DNA of 47,932 bases from Clostridia bacterium (lineage in GTDB: Bacteria; Bacillota; Clostridia; Christensenellales; CAG-138), in contig JAFZIH010000100.1 of assembly GCA_017554455.1 (NCBI GenBank), forward strand, positions 1 through 47,932, written 5' to 3'. The notes below the pieces were generated by a model. The model saw only the letters and a list, made by a program, of their open reading frames with translations, ran no database searches and was not told the DNA's origin. Below, piece after piece: positions 32,940 to 41,603 of the stretch; the first letter of the stretch is position 1, and each line of letters begins with the position of its first letter. The position numbers and the translations under genes were made by a program.

Positions 32940-34286
32940 TTATGCGAGATGTCCCTTCGCCTTGATGACCTCGATCACGGAATCGACATACTTCTCGCAG
33001 ATCTCGTTCGTGCCCGCCTCGACCATGACGCGGATGACCGGCTCCGTGCCGGATTCACGCACGAGGATGCGGCCGGTATCGCCGAGCTCGTCGGCGACCC
33101 GCTTTACCGCCGCCTGCACGTCGGGATCGTTCTGCGCGTCGGGCTTGGACTTCACGCGCACGTTTTTCAGCACCTGCGGATAGAACACGACGGGCGCCGC
33201 AAGTTCGCTCATCGGCTTGCCCTTCGCCAGCATGACCTCCATCAGCTTCAGGGAGGTCAGGATGCCGTCGCCGGTCGTTTCGTACTTCAGGAAGATCGTG
33301 TGCCCGCTCTGCTCGCCGCCGATGCGGTTGCCGGTCTTCACCATGTTCTCATAGACGTACTTGTCGCCGACCTTGGTCTTCTCATACTCGATACCGACCT
33401 TGTCAAGCGCCTTGTAGAGCCCGAAGTTGCTCATCACGGTGGTGACGACCTTGTTGTTCAGGAGCTTTCCGCGTTCCTTCATATACAGGCCGTAGATGTA
33501 GAGCGTATGGTCGCCGGTGACGACGTTGCCCTTTTCGTCCACGCAGAGGCAGCGGTCCGCGTCGCCGTCGAACGCAAAGCCGACGTCAAGCTTGTTGTCG
33601 ACGACGAACTTCTGCAGGTGCTCGATGTGCGTCGAGCCGCAGTCGGTGTTGATGTTGTAGCCGTCGGGGTCGTCGTTCATGACATAGACCTTCGCGCCGA
33701 GCGCTTCGTAAACGCCCCTTGCGATCTGCCATGCCGCGCCGTTCGCAACGTCCAGACCGACCTTGACGCCTTTGAAGCTGTACTTCGAAAGCGAGATCAA
33801 AAAGCCGATGTAACGGTTTCTGCCCGCGACGTAGTCGACCGTTCTCCCGATCTCATGCCGTCCCGCGACCGGGACCTCGATCTTGCCGTCGATGTATTCC
33901 TCGACGAGCAGGATGGTCTCCTCGTCCATCTTTTCGCCGTAGCCGTTCAGAAGCTTGATGCCGTTGTCATAGAACGGATTGTGCGAAGCGGAGATCATGA
34001 TGCCGCAGTCGAAATCATCGACGCGCGTGATGTACGCGACCGAAGGCGTCGTGGTGACGTGCATGATGTATGCATCCGCGCCGGACGCCATGAGCCCCGT
34101 GCAGAGCGCGTACTCGAACATATAGGAGCTTCTGCGCGTATCCTTGCCGATGACGACCTTCGCCTTCTTATCGAGCCGAGCGCCGTAGTACCAGCCGAGG
34201 AAGCGGCCGATCTTCACCGCGTGCTCAAAGGTCAGCGTCTTGTTGGCTTCGCCGCGGAAGCCGTCCGTTCCGAAATATTTGCCCAT
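32940..34286 (-). CDS. glmM: Phosphoglucosamine mutase
   Basis: 448 residues. Interconverts glucosamine-6-phosphate and glucosamine-1-phosphate on the way to UDP-GlcNAc. It opens GKYFGTDGFRGEANKTLTFE as GlmM does; the phosphoserine loop is MISASHNPF (Ser101), the metal loop DGDADRCLCVD, the sugar-specificity loop GGEQSGHTIFLKYETTGDGI, and the phosphate-binding end VRESGTEPVIRVMVEA. All catalytic elements are intact. AGGAGGAA precedes the ATG, whose first base is the last base of the upstream stop. It is third in the ribozyme-controlled nagB operon. Confidence 0.97.
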   Translation of the reverse strand: MGKYFGTDGFRGEANKTLTFEHAVKIGRFLGWYYGARLDKKAKVVIGKDTRRSSYMFEYALCTGLMASGADAYIMHVTTTPSVAYITRVDDFDCGIMISASHNPFYDNGIKLLNGYGEKMDEETILLVEEYIDGKIEVPVAGRHEIGRTVDYVAGRNRYIGFLISLSKYSFKGVKVGLDVANGAAWQIARGVYEALGAKVYVMNDDPDGYNINTDCGSTHIEHLQKFVVDNKLDVGFAFDGDADRCLCVDEKGNVVTGDHTLYIYGLYMKERGKLLNNKVVTTVMSNFGLYKALDKVGIEYEKTKVGDKYVYENMVKTGNRIGGEQSGHTIFLKYETTGDGILTSLKLMEVMLAKGKPMSELAAPVVFYPQVLKNVRVKSKPDAQNDPDVQAAVKRVADELGDTGRILVRESGTEPVIRVMVEAGTNEICEKYVDSVIEVIKAKGHLA

Positions 34287-34948
34287 TACCGTTCCTCCTT
34301 TGTCGCTACCGTTCCGTTGTCCTTCCAGATGCTGTACGCAGGCACGACGCCGCGCACGCAGCTTGTCGGATAGACGTTGCTGTGCGGTCCGATCACCGTG
34401 CCGGGATTGCAGACGGCGTTGCAGCCGACCTCGACATAATCGCCGAGCATCGCGCCGAACTTCTTGATGCCGGTTTCGATCTGCTCCGCGCCGTTGTGGA
34501 CGATGACGAGCTTTTTATCGCTCTTCACGTTCGAAGTGATGCTGCCCGCGCCCATGTGGCTCTTGTAGCCCAGGATGGAGTCGCCGACGTAGTTGTAGTG
34601 CGGCGTCTGCACGTTGTCGAACAGAATGACGTTTTTAAGCTCCACGGAGTTGCCGACGACGCAGTTTGCGCCGACGAGCGCCGAGCCGCGGATGAACGCG
34701 CAGTGCCGGACTTCGGTTTCGGGTCCGATGATACACGGCGCGCCGAGGTATGCGGACGGGAAGACCTTCGCGGTCTTATGCACCCAGACGTGCTCGGAGA
34801 CCTCTTCATAGTCCTCGCCGAGCGTCGGACCGAGCGCAAGGATGAGCTCCTTGATGCCCTTCAGCGCTTCCCACGGATAGGTATATTGGGACAGATAGTC
34901 CTTTGCCAGCGTATGGTCCAGATCAAACAAATCTTTGATGGTATACAT
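34286..34948 (-). CDS. GlmU-like left-handed beta-helix acyltransferase (no pyrophosphorylase domain)
   Basis: 220 residues. Apart from a helical N-terminus (MYTIKDLFDLDHTLAKDYLS, WEALKGIKELILAL), the body is a hexapeptide-repeat left-handed beta-helix: VWVHKTAKVFPSAYLGAPCI, HCAFIRGSALVGANCVVG, NVILFDNVQTPHYNYVGDSIL, ITSNVK and GDYVEVGCNAVCNPGTVIGP. HYNYVGDSILG and GAGSITSN resemble the acetyltransferase half of GlmU (YVGD, GAGTIT). The uridylyltransferase half is absent. Placed between nagB and glmM, it probably acetylates glucosamine-1-phosphate. Database entries often call this family UDP-GlcNAc pyrophosphorylase, which the visible sequence does not support. Start ATG 34946-34948, one base after nagB. 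Confidence 0.82.
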   Translation of the reverse strand: MYTIKDLFDLDHTLAKDYLSQYTYPWEALKGIKELILALGPTLGEDYEEVSEHVWVHKTAKVFPSAYLGAPCIIGPETEVRHCAFIRGSALVGANCVVGNSVELKNVILFDNVQTPHYNYVGDSILGYKSHMGAGSITSNVKSDKKLVIVHNGAEQIETGIKKFGAMLGDYVEVGCNAVCNPGTVIGPHSNVYPTSCVRGVVPAYSIWKDNGTVATKEER

Positions 34949-34949
34949 C

Positions 34950-35741
34950 TTACAGCCGCTCGTTTCTCTCGATGTCGAGGAAGTACTTGTAGGTGTCCAC
35001 GGTGAGTTCGCCGCACGCCGCCTCGTCGCACGCGATGATCGCGCCGTTATGCATCTGCAGCGCGGAGCAGGTCCACTTGTGGCTGACGTTGCCTTCGACG
35101 GTCGCGGCAAGCGCGCGCGCCTTGTTGTGTCCGTTGATGAGGATCAGAACTTCCTTGCTGTCCGTGACCGTGCCGACGCCGACGGAAAGCGCCTGAGAGG
35201 GCACCTTTTCGGGGTCGTTTCCGAAGAAGCGGGAGTTGACGATACGCGTGTCGGTCGTGAGGTTCCGGACGCCTGTGCGCGAGCAGAGCGAGGTGAACGG
35301 CTCGTTGAATGCTATGTGACCGTCCACGCCGATGCCGCCCATAAAGAGGTCGATGCCGCCGTAGGACTTGATCTTCTCCTCATAGCGGGCACATTCACCC
35401 TCGGGATCATCGGTCATGCCGTTCAGAATATTGATGTTTTCGGGCTTCATGTCGACCAGATGATCGAAGAAATTGTCGTGCATGAAATACCAGTAGCTCT
35501 GGTCATGCTCGCGCGGAAGTCCGAGATACTCGTCCATGTTGAAGGTGACAACGTTTGCGAACGAGACCTCCCCCGCCCGGTTCATACGGGCAAGCTCCTT
35601 GTAGACGCCGATCGGGGAAGACCCCGTCGGAAGACCGAGCACGAACGGACGCGCTTCCTTGTGCGCGTTGATCTTGTCCGCGATATAATGCGCCGCCCAT
35701 AAGCTCATCTTTTCATAATTGTCCTGAATGATAACTCTCAT
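34950..35741 (-). CDS. nagB: Glucosamine-6-phosphate deaminase/isomerase, probably used for synthesis
   Basis: 263 residues. Interconverts glucosamine-6-phosphate and fructose-6-phosphate plus ammonia. NagB hallmarks are [41 protein letters not shown] and [11 protein letters not shown] (catalytic Asp/Glu/His set in DGHIAFNEP). The length is that of the short monomeric-type NagB. AAGGAG precedes the ATG. Normally catabolic, but here it is the first gene after a glmS-type ribozyme and is followed by a GlmU-like acyltransferase and glmM, so it is likely to run toward glucosamine-6-phosphate in place of GlmS. Confidence 0.95.
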   Translation of the reverse strand: MRVIIQDNYEKMSLWAAHYIADKINAHKEARPFVLGLPTGSSPIGVYKELARMNRAGEVSFANVVTFNMDEYLGLPREHDQSYWYFMHDNFFDHLVDMKPENINILNGMTDDPEGECARYEEKIKSYGGIDLFMGGIGVDGHIAFNEPFTSLCSRTGVRNLTTDTRIVNSRFFGNDPEKVPSQALSVGVGTVTDSKEVLILINGHNKARALAATVEGNVSHKWTCSALQMHNGAIIACDEAACGELTVDTYKYFLDIERNERL

Positions 35742-35805
35742 GTGTTTTCTCCTTTTTCAAATCACGGATGTCGCGCATTATCCTATGCGCGCTGCATTCC
35801 GTGTA

Positions 35806-35947
35806 CGACGTCCGGGATCGCTCTGTTGCGGTTTTGATTCCGTTTTTTGTCGTTCCCTTCTCGGCAAGCCGTACCGTTGCCGTGGCAGCATCCGCCGAAT
35901 CTTTCGATAAACCGCCATCCTCGTCACCCCATTACGGGCCCGGCGCT
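35806..35947 (-). ncRNA. glmS ribozyme (glucosamine-6-phosphate-activated self-cleaving leader)
   Basis: Read on the minus strand from 35947. AGCGCC at the 5' end marks the cleavage site between A35947 and G35946. A short P1 (CCC/GGG around 35937-35925) follows, then the conserved core TGACGAGGATGG, GGTTTATCGA and TTCGGCGGATGC, which is nearly invariant in glmS ribozymes. P2.1 pairs TGGCGG with CTGCCA; P3 is CGGCAA/TTGCCG. P4 begins GGGA and closes TCCC, with the A-rich strand (GACAAAAAACGG) and CAACAGAG that match the family's 3' domain. It lies about 56 bases downstream of the predicted start site and 65 bases before nagB. A 7-bp hairpin CGCGCAT/ATGCGCG (35772-35791) lies between. Assignment is by direct reading of the conserved core. 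Confidence 0.93.
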
Positions 35948-35987
35948 GATCGGATTTCATTCCTCCACAGAATACCCGATTTTACAA

Positions 35988-36004
35988 TGTTATCCAATAT
36001 AACA
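35988..36004. promoter_or_regulatory. Inverted repeat at the nagB transcription start (candidate operator)
   Basis: TGTTAT-5-ATAACA, perfect 6-bp arms, covering about +1 to +16 of the nagB promoter. The position suits a repressor. No regulator gene is adjacent. Confidence 0.5.
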
Positions 36005-36009
36005 AAAGC

Positions 36010-36038
36010 ATTATATACGGAATATTGTGGCATGTCAA
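36010..36038 (-). promoter_or_regulatory. Consensus sigma-A promoter of the nagB operon
   Basis: Minus strand: perfect -35 TTGACA (36033-36038), 17-base spacer, perfect -10 TATAAT (36010-36015). Predicted start near 36003, giving a leader of about 260 bases that contains the glmS ribozyme. Confidence 0.9.
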
Positions 36039-36043
36039 TAAAA

Positions 36044-36072
36044 AAGGACTATCCCTTGTGGGAAAGTCCCTT
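36044..36072 (-). terminator. Terminator of the two small genes
   Basis: Stem GGACT-TCCC/GGGA-AGTCC with a central mismatch and 4-base loop, followed on the minus strand by TCCTTTTTTATT. About 25 bases after the stop at 36097. Confidence 0.8.
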
Positions 36073-36096
36073 GTCGGTTATGAAGTTCTGTTCTGT

Positions 36097-36264
36097 TTAC
36101 AGATCGTCCGCGTCCTGCACGGGCGTCGGTTCAGGGTTTGAAAACTGCTCGTTCGTCATCGGCATGCCGGTGTAGCTTCCCTCCGTGTCGGACGGAATGC
36201 TGACCGTTCTTCTCGGAACGTAGCGGATCTTCTCCGTTTTTTCCCGCCGCATGTCAATACTCAT
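36097..36264 (-). CDS. Small hypothetical protein (55 residues)
   Basis: 55 residues from ATG 36262-36264 (MSIDMRREKTEKIRYVPRRT), or 51 from ATG 36250-36252. It is basic at the N-terminus and ends acidic (PTPVQDADDL), hydrophilic throughout, with no membrane segment. It overlaps the end of the 48-residue gene upstream by 11 bases and is followed by a good terminator, so the two form a small operon. Not recognised; the translated start is likely coupled to the upstream gene because it lacks its own clear ribosome-binding site. Confidence 0.5.
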   Translation of the reverse strand: MSIDMRREKTEKIRYVPRRTVSIPSDTEGSYTGMPMTNEQFSNPEPTPVQDADDL

Positions 36265-36400
36265 CCGGACCGAAAAGGTCGTCGTCGCTGCGGTTGCGGG
36301 CACTGTCGCCGTCGCGGTTCGAATCCGCGTGCTTGCGCTCGTTCGGATTGCTTCTCAACTTGCGTTCGTCGCTGCGCTGTTTGTCGTTCTTTGCTGTCAT
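36254..36400 (-). CDS. Small charged hypothetical protein (48 residues)
   Basis: 48 residues starting MTAKNDKQRSDERKLRSNPN and ending DDDLFGPDEY, extremely hydrophilic (Arg, Lys, Asp, Asn, Ser). A textbook ribosome-binding site (GGAGGAA) sits 7-8 bases before ATG 36398-36400, which is the main evidence that it is real. It is not recognised. The composition resembles small spore-associated or disordered proteins, but this is only an impression. No convincing promoter was found upstream. Confidence 0.55.
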   Translation of the reverse strand: MTAKNDKQRSDERKLRSNPNERKHADSNRDGDSARNRSDDDLFGPDEY

Positions 36401-36503
36401 GGGAATTCCTCCGTTTGAAATTTTACCGGTCACGCCGGCAATGCTATTGTGCGCATTCCCGCCGCGCTTATGTAAAGATCGCGAAAAAAACGCAAATCGC
36501 GTC

Positions 36504-36532
36504 TTGTGTATCGCGCGCGTACGCGTTATAAT
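36504..36532 (+). promoter_or_regulatory. Promoter of glnS-gltX-ychF
   Basis: -35 TTGTGT (36504-36509), 17-base spacer, -10 TATAAT (36527-36532). Predicted start near 36539, 48 bases before glnS. No T-box is visible in this short leader. Confidence 0.8.
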
Positions 36533-36586
36533 AAGATATTATTTCGGAAAACCCGATCGGAAGCGATTCCGAGGAAAGGATACACA

Positions 36587-38227
<1,641 letters not shown>

Positions 38228-38237
38228 GGAGAAACAA

Positions 38238-39680
38238 ATGGAAGTTCGTACCAGATTTGCCCCGTCCCCGACGGGCTATATGCACCTCGGAAACCTCCGC
38301 AGCGCGCTCTATACCTATCTGTTTGCCAAGGCGAACGGCGGAAAGTTCATCCTGCGCATCGAGGATACCGATCAGAGCCGCTACGTACCCGGCGCAGTCG
38401 ACGTGATCTATCGCACGCTGAAAAGCATCGGCATGCAGTGGGACGAAGGTCCCGATATCGGCGGCGATTTCGGTCCGTACGTGCAGAGCGAGCGCAAGAA
38501 CATGTACCTGCCCTACGCCGAGCAGCTTGTGAAGGCGGGCAAGGCATATTACTGCTTCTGCACCGAGGAGGAGCTTTCCGCGCGGCGCGAGGAAGCGCAA
38601 AGCCGCGGCGAAACCTTTAAGTACGACAAGCACTGCCTGCATCTGTCCCCCGAGGAAGTGCAGCGCCGCATCGCCGCGGGCGAGCCGTACGTCATCCGGC
38701 AGAACGTGCCGGAGCACGGCGAGGCGTCGTTTGACGACGTGCTGTACGGGCACATCGCGGTCGACTGCGCCGATCTCGACGACATGATCCTCATCAAAGC
38801 GGACGGTATGCCGACCTATAACTTCGCGAACGTCATCGACGACCACACGATGGGCATCACGCACGTCATGCGCGGCAACGAGTACCTTTCGAGCACGCCG
38901 AAGTACAATCTTCTCTATGAGGCGTTCAGCTGGGAAAAGCCGGTCTACATCCACATGACGCCGATCATGCGCGACGCGACGCATAAGCTTTCTAAGCGCG
39001 ACGGCGACGCGTACTTTGAGGACTACCTCAACAAGGGCTATCTCAAGGAAGCGATCGTAAACTACGTGGCGCTCCTCGGCTGGAACCCCGGCGACGAGCG
39101 CGAGTTTTTCACGATGGACGAGCTGATCAAGGCGTTCTCCGTGGACGGAATGAGCAAATCCCCCGCCATCTTCGACGTGAACAAGCTGACGTGGATGAAC
39201 GCGGAGTACGTCCGCCGTCTTACCCCGGAGCAGTTCACCGAGTATGCGCTGCCCTATTATGAAAAGGCGGGCGTTTCCGCAGAGCACGCGGACCTGCTTG
39301 CGCGGATTTTGCAGCAGCGCACCGAGATCTTCACGCAGATCCCGGAGATGCTCGACTTTATCCCGCAGCTTCCCGACTACGACGCCGAGCTGTTCACGAA
39401 CAAAAAGAGCAAGACGAACCCGGAGATCGCAAAGCATGTGCTTAAGATCGCGATCGACGCACTCGACGCGCTTCCCGCATGGGAAGAGCAGCCGATCCAC
39501 GATGCGCTTCTTGGTCTTGCCGAAAAAGAAGGCATGAAGAACGGAACGATGCTGTGGCCGGTGCGCATCGCGCTCGCGGGCAAGCAGGTCACGCCGGGCG
39601 GCGCGATCGAGATCGCGATCTTACTCGGCCGCGAGGAATCCATGCGCCGGCTGCATGTCGGTCTTGATAAACTGAACTGA
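38238..39680 (+). CDS. gltX: Glutamyl-tRNA synthetase
   Basis: 480 residues. Class I synthetase: RFAPSPTGYMHLGNLRSALY (HLGN at 16-19), FILRIEDTDQSRYVPGA, GMPTYNFANVIDDHTMGITHVMRG and HKLSKRDGDAYFEDY as KMSKS loop, with a helical anticodon-binding C-terminal domain. It charges tRNA-Glu. AAGGAGAAAC precedes the ATG. With a separate GlnRS next door it is probably the discriminating form, though this cannot be read from the sequence. The gene sits between glnS and ychF in one transcript. Confidence 0.96.
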   Translation: MEVRTRFAPSPTGYMHLGNLRSALYTYLFAKANGGKFILRIEDTDQSRYVPGAVDVIYRTLKSIGMQWDEGPDIGGDFGPYVQSERKNMYLPYAEQLVKAGKAYYCFCTEEELSARREEAQSRGETFKYDKHCLHLSPEEVQRRIAAGEPYVIRQNVPEHGEASFDDVLYGHIAVDCADLDDMILIKADGMPTYNFANVIDDHTMGITHVMRGNEYLSSTPKYNLLYEAFSWEKPVYIHMTPIMRDATHKLSKRDGDAYFEDYLNKGYLKEAIVNYVALLGWNPGDEREFFTMDELIKAFSVDGMSKSPAIFDVNKLTWMNAEYVRRLTPEQFTEYALPYYEKAGVSAEHADLLARILQQRTEIFTQIPEMLDFIPQLPDYDAELFTNKKSKTNPEIAKHVLKIAIDALDALPAWEEQPIHDALLGLAEKEGMKNGTMLWPVRIALAGKQVTPGGAIEIAILLGREESMRRLHVGLDKLN

Positions 39681-39692
39681 GGAGGAACGGAT

Positions 39693-40784
39693 ATGAAGCT
39701 GGGTGTCATCGGACTGCCGAACGTGGGCAAGTCCACGCTGTTCAACGCCATCACCCGCGCAGGCGCGCAGGCGGCGAACTATCCGTTCTGCACGATCGAG
39801 CCGAACGTCGGCGTGGTATCCGTTCCGGATCACCGTCTCGACGTGCTCGCGGAGATGCACCATCCCGAAAAATACACGCCCGCGGTCATCGAATTCGTCG
39901 ATATCGCAGGGCTCGTGCGCGGCGCGTCCCGCGGCGAGGGGCTCGGCAACAAGTTCCTCTCGCACATCCGCGAGGTCGACGCCGTGGTGCACGTCGTCCG
40001 CTGTTTTGACGACGACAACGTCGTGCACGTGGACGGCAGCGTAAATCCCTCGCGCGACGCGGAAACGATCAATCTGGAACTCATCTTTGCCGACATGGAG
40101 ACCGTCGAAAAGCGGATCGACCGCCAGCAGAAGATGGCAAAGAGCGGCGACAAAAAGTTATTGGTCGAGATCGACCTCTTAAAGCGCATCTACGCGCATC
40201 TTCTTAGCGGCAAGCCCGTCCGCACGTTCGAGGCGGACAAGGACGAGCAGGATGCGATCCGGCAGTTGTTCCTTCTGACCTCGAAGCCGGTCATTTACGT
40301 CGCAAACGTTTCCGAAGACGATCTCGGCGGCGAACCGAACGACTACGTGAAAGCGCTTTACGCGATCGCAAAGGCCGAAGGTGCGGAAGCAATGACCGTC
40401 TGCGCGAAGCTCGAAGAGGAAGTCGCGGAGCTCGATCCCGATGAAAAGCAGGCGTTTCTCGAGGAGATGGGCGTGCACGAATCCGGCCTCGATCAGCTTG
40501 TCAAGGCGTGCTATCGGCTGCTGGGCTTAATCAGCTTCCTGACCGCAGGACCCAAGGAGGTCCGCGCGTGGACCATCACCAAGGGCACGAAAGCGCCGCA
40601 GGCGGCCGGCAAGATCCACAGCGATTTCGAGCGCGGCTTCATTCGCGCCGCCGTCGTGCCGTACGAAACGCTCGTTGCAAACGGCTCGATTGCCGCGTGC
40701 AAGGAAAAGGGCCTCGTCCGTTCCGAAGGCAAGGAGTACGTCATGCAGGACGGGGATGTAGTCGAGTTCTTCTTTAACGTTTGA
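39693..40784 (+). CDS. ychF: Redox-regulated ATPase/GTPase YchF (OLA1 family)
   Basis: 363 residues. Obg-type P-loop protein: G1 GLPNVGKST (residues 7-15), the YchF-specific NYPFCTIEPNVGVV, G3 DIAGLVRGASRGEGLGNKFL, a coiled-coil insert (METVEKRIDRQQKM), and a C-terminal TGS domain (VRAWTITKGTKAPQAAGKIHSDF ... EGKEYVMQDGDVVEFFFNV split across the end). YchF proteins prefer ATP and bind ribosomes. GGAGGAAC precedes the ATG. Last gene of the glnS-gltX-ychF transcript. Confidence 0.96.
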   Translation: MKLGVIGLPNVGKSTLFNAITRAGAQAANYPFCTIEPNVGVVSVPDHRLDVLAEMHHPEKYTPAVIEFVDIAGLVRGASRGEGLGNKFLSHIREVDAVVHVVRCFDDDNVVHVDGSVNPSRDAETINLELIFADMETVEKRIDRQQKMAKSGDKKLLVEIDLLKRIYAHLLSGKPVRTFEADKDEQDAIRQLFLLTSKPVIYVANVSEDDLGGEPNDYVKALYAIAKAEGAEAMTVCAKLEEEVAELDPDEKQAFLEEMGVHESGLDQLVKACYRLLGLISFLTAGPKEVRAWTITKGTKAPQAAGKIHSDFERGFIRAAVVPYETLVANGSIAACKEKGLVRSEGKEYVMQDGDVVEFFFNV

Positions 40785-40785
40785 T

Positions 40786-40857
40786 GCGGCTCTGCCGCAA
40801 TTCACGGCAACGCCAATTCATGACCGCAGGTCAATTCATGCGCGCAGCGCAATTCAT
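40786..40857. repeat. Array of four mini-hairpins joined by AATTCAT linkers
   Basis: Directly after ychF: GCGGC-TCT-GCCGC (40786-40798), GGC-AAC-GCC (40806-40814), GACC-GCA-GGTC (40822-40832) and GCGC-GCA-GCGC (40840-40850). Each is followed by AATTCA or AATTCAT, with a period of 16-18 bases. Stems differ in sequence while loops and linkers are alike, so the structure, not the sequence, is repeated. Confidence 0.8.
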
Positions 40858-40875
40858 TTCAAAGCAGATTCAGCA

Positions 40876-40900
40876 GGGTGTCGAGGTCGACGCCCCCTAC
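40876..40900 (-). repeat. Fragment of the GTAGGGG repeat
   Basis: On the minus strand this segment starts GTAGGGGGCGTCGACC and differs at only about three positions from the start of the palindromic element at 43999 onward, in the opposite orientation. It is a probable dispersed-repeat remnant. Confidence 0.6.
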
Positions 40901-40922
40901 ATTTTTCGTTAGAGCAGACGCA

Positions 40923-40954
40923 AAAGCGCCGCCCGGGTTTCCGGACGGCGTTTT
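40923..40954 (-). terminator. Terminator between ychF and the CBS gene
   Basis: Stem CGCCG-CCGG/CCGG-CGGCG with one position that is U-G only in the minus-strand RNA, flanked by AAAAG and TTTTC. It suits the CBS gene best (ends 10 bases upstream) but may also stop ychF transcripts. Confidence 0.8.
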
Positions 40955-40963
40955 CGGTTTTGC

Positions 40964-41368
40964 TCATGCTTGTTTTTTCAGGGTTTCCATAAAGTGCCGT
41001 AAGATCGCTTTTCGTGTGACGATGCCGATAAACATGCCGCGGTCGTCAACCACCGGAACAAAGTTCTGCTCCATCGCGCGCTGCAGAAGATCCTCAATCG
41101 AAGCAAACGCGTTCACCGGCGGGTTGAAGTCCGGTCGGATGATGTTCATCAGGCGTACATGTTCCCAATCCTTCTGCGAATCCTCCTTGAGCACCGCCCG
41201 CAGAAGGTCGCCCTCGGAAGCGGTCCCGCAATAATGTCCCTCGTCGTCGATCACCGGGATCGCGCTGCGTCCCGACGAATTGAGCTTTTCCACCGCCTGC
41301 CGCAGCGTATAATCGCTGTGCATCACGCACACGTCGCACTTCGGCGTCAGAAAGAATAACAGGTTCAT
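40964..41368 (-). CDS. CBS-domain-pair protein
   Basis: 134 residues from ATG 41366-41368 (AAGGAGATT in front), beginning MNLLFFLTPKCDVCVMHSDY. Two CBS motifs follow: one around YTLRQAVEKLNSSGRSAIPVIDDEGHYCGTASEGDLL and one around FASIEDLLQRAMEQNFVPVVDDRGMFIGIVTRKAIL. Such stand-alone CBS pairs usually sense adenine nucleotides. The opening NLLFFLTPK is typical of a widespread clostridial subfamily. It is a monocistronic unit with its own promoter and terminator. Partner protein unknown. Confidence 0.9.
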   Translation of the reverse strand: MNLLFFLTPKCDVCVMHSDYTLRQAVEKLNSSGRSAIPVIDDEGHYCGTASEGDLLRAVLKEDSQKDWEHVRLMNIIRPDFNPPVNAFASIEDLLQRAMEQNFVPVVDDRGMFIGIVTRKAILRHFMETLKKQA

Positions 41369-41396
41369 ACGAATCTCCTTTCCTTCTTTCGGTATG

Positions 41397-41425
41397 ATTA
41401 TACAATTATTTACATCGTCAGTCAA
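41397..41425 (-). promoter_or_regulatory. Promoter of the CBS gene
   Basis: Minus strand: -35 TTGACT (41420-41425), 17-base spacer, -10 TATAAT (41397-41402). Predicted start near 41390, 22 bases before the ATG. Confidence 0.88.
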
Positions 41426-41565
41426 TGCGCCGCGCACATTTGTCACGGATTCGTCACAAAGTCGGGGCGGACTTCGCTCTTTTTACAGCGATGCTTAGTT
41501 ATCGTCACAAAAATGTAAAATAACAGCAACGATTATCGTCTTACTGACACAAAGCGGTAAATCCA

Positions 41566-41574
41566 TGTTATAAT
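41566..41574 (+). promoter_or_regulatory. Extended -10 promoter of the membrane-anchored protein gene
   Basis: TGTTATAAT with consensus hexamer at 41569-41574; a CTGACA 19 bases upstream (41544-41549) may be a weak -35. Predicted start near 41581. Confidence 0.65.
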
Positions 41575-41603
41575 CAGTTCATGCAGACAGGAGGCCGCAC
41601 ATT

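Noticed and set aside
32817..34373. 518-residue open frame on the plus strand
   Set aside because: Antisense to glmM, which has a complete set of catalytic motifs.
35778..35918. 46-residue Arg-rich frame in the nagB leader
   Set aside because: Lies within the glmS ribozyme; the conserved bases are explained by RNA structure, and the composition is that of a random GC-rich frame.
36400..36586. T-box leader before the tRNA synthetase genes
   Set aside because: The leader is only about 48 bases long and has no T-box sequence or terminator pair.
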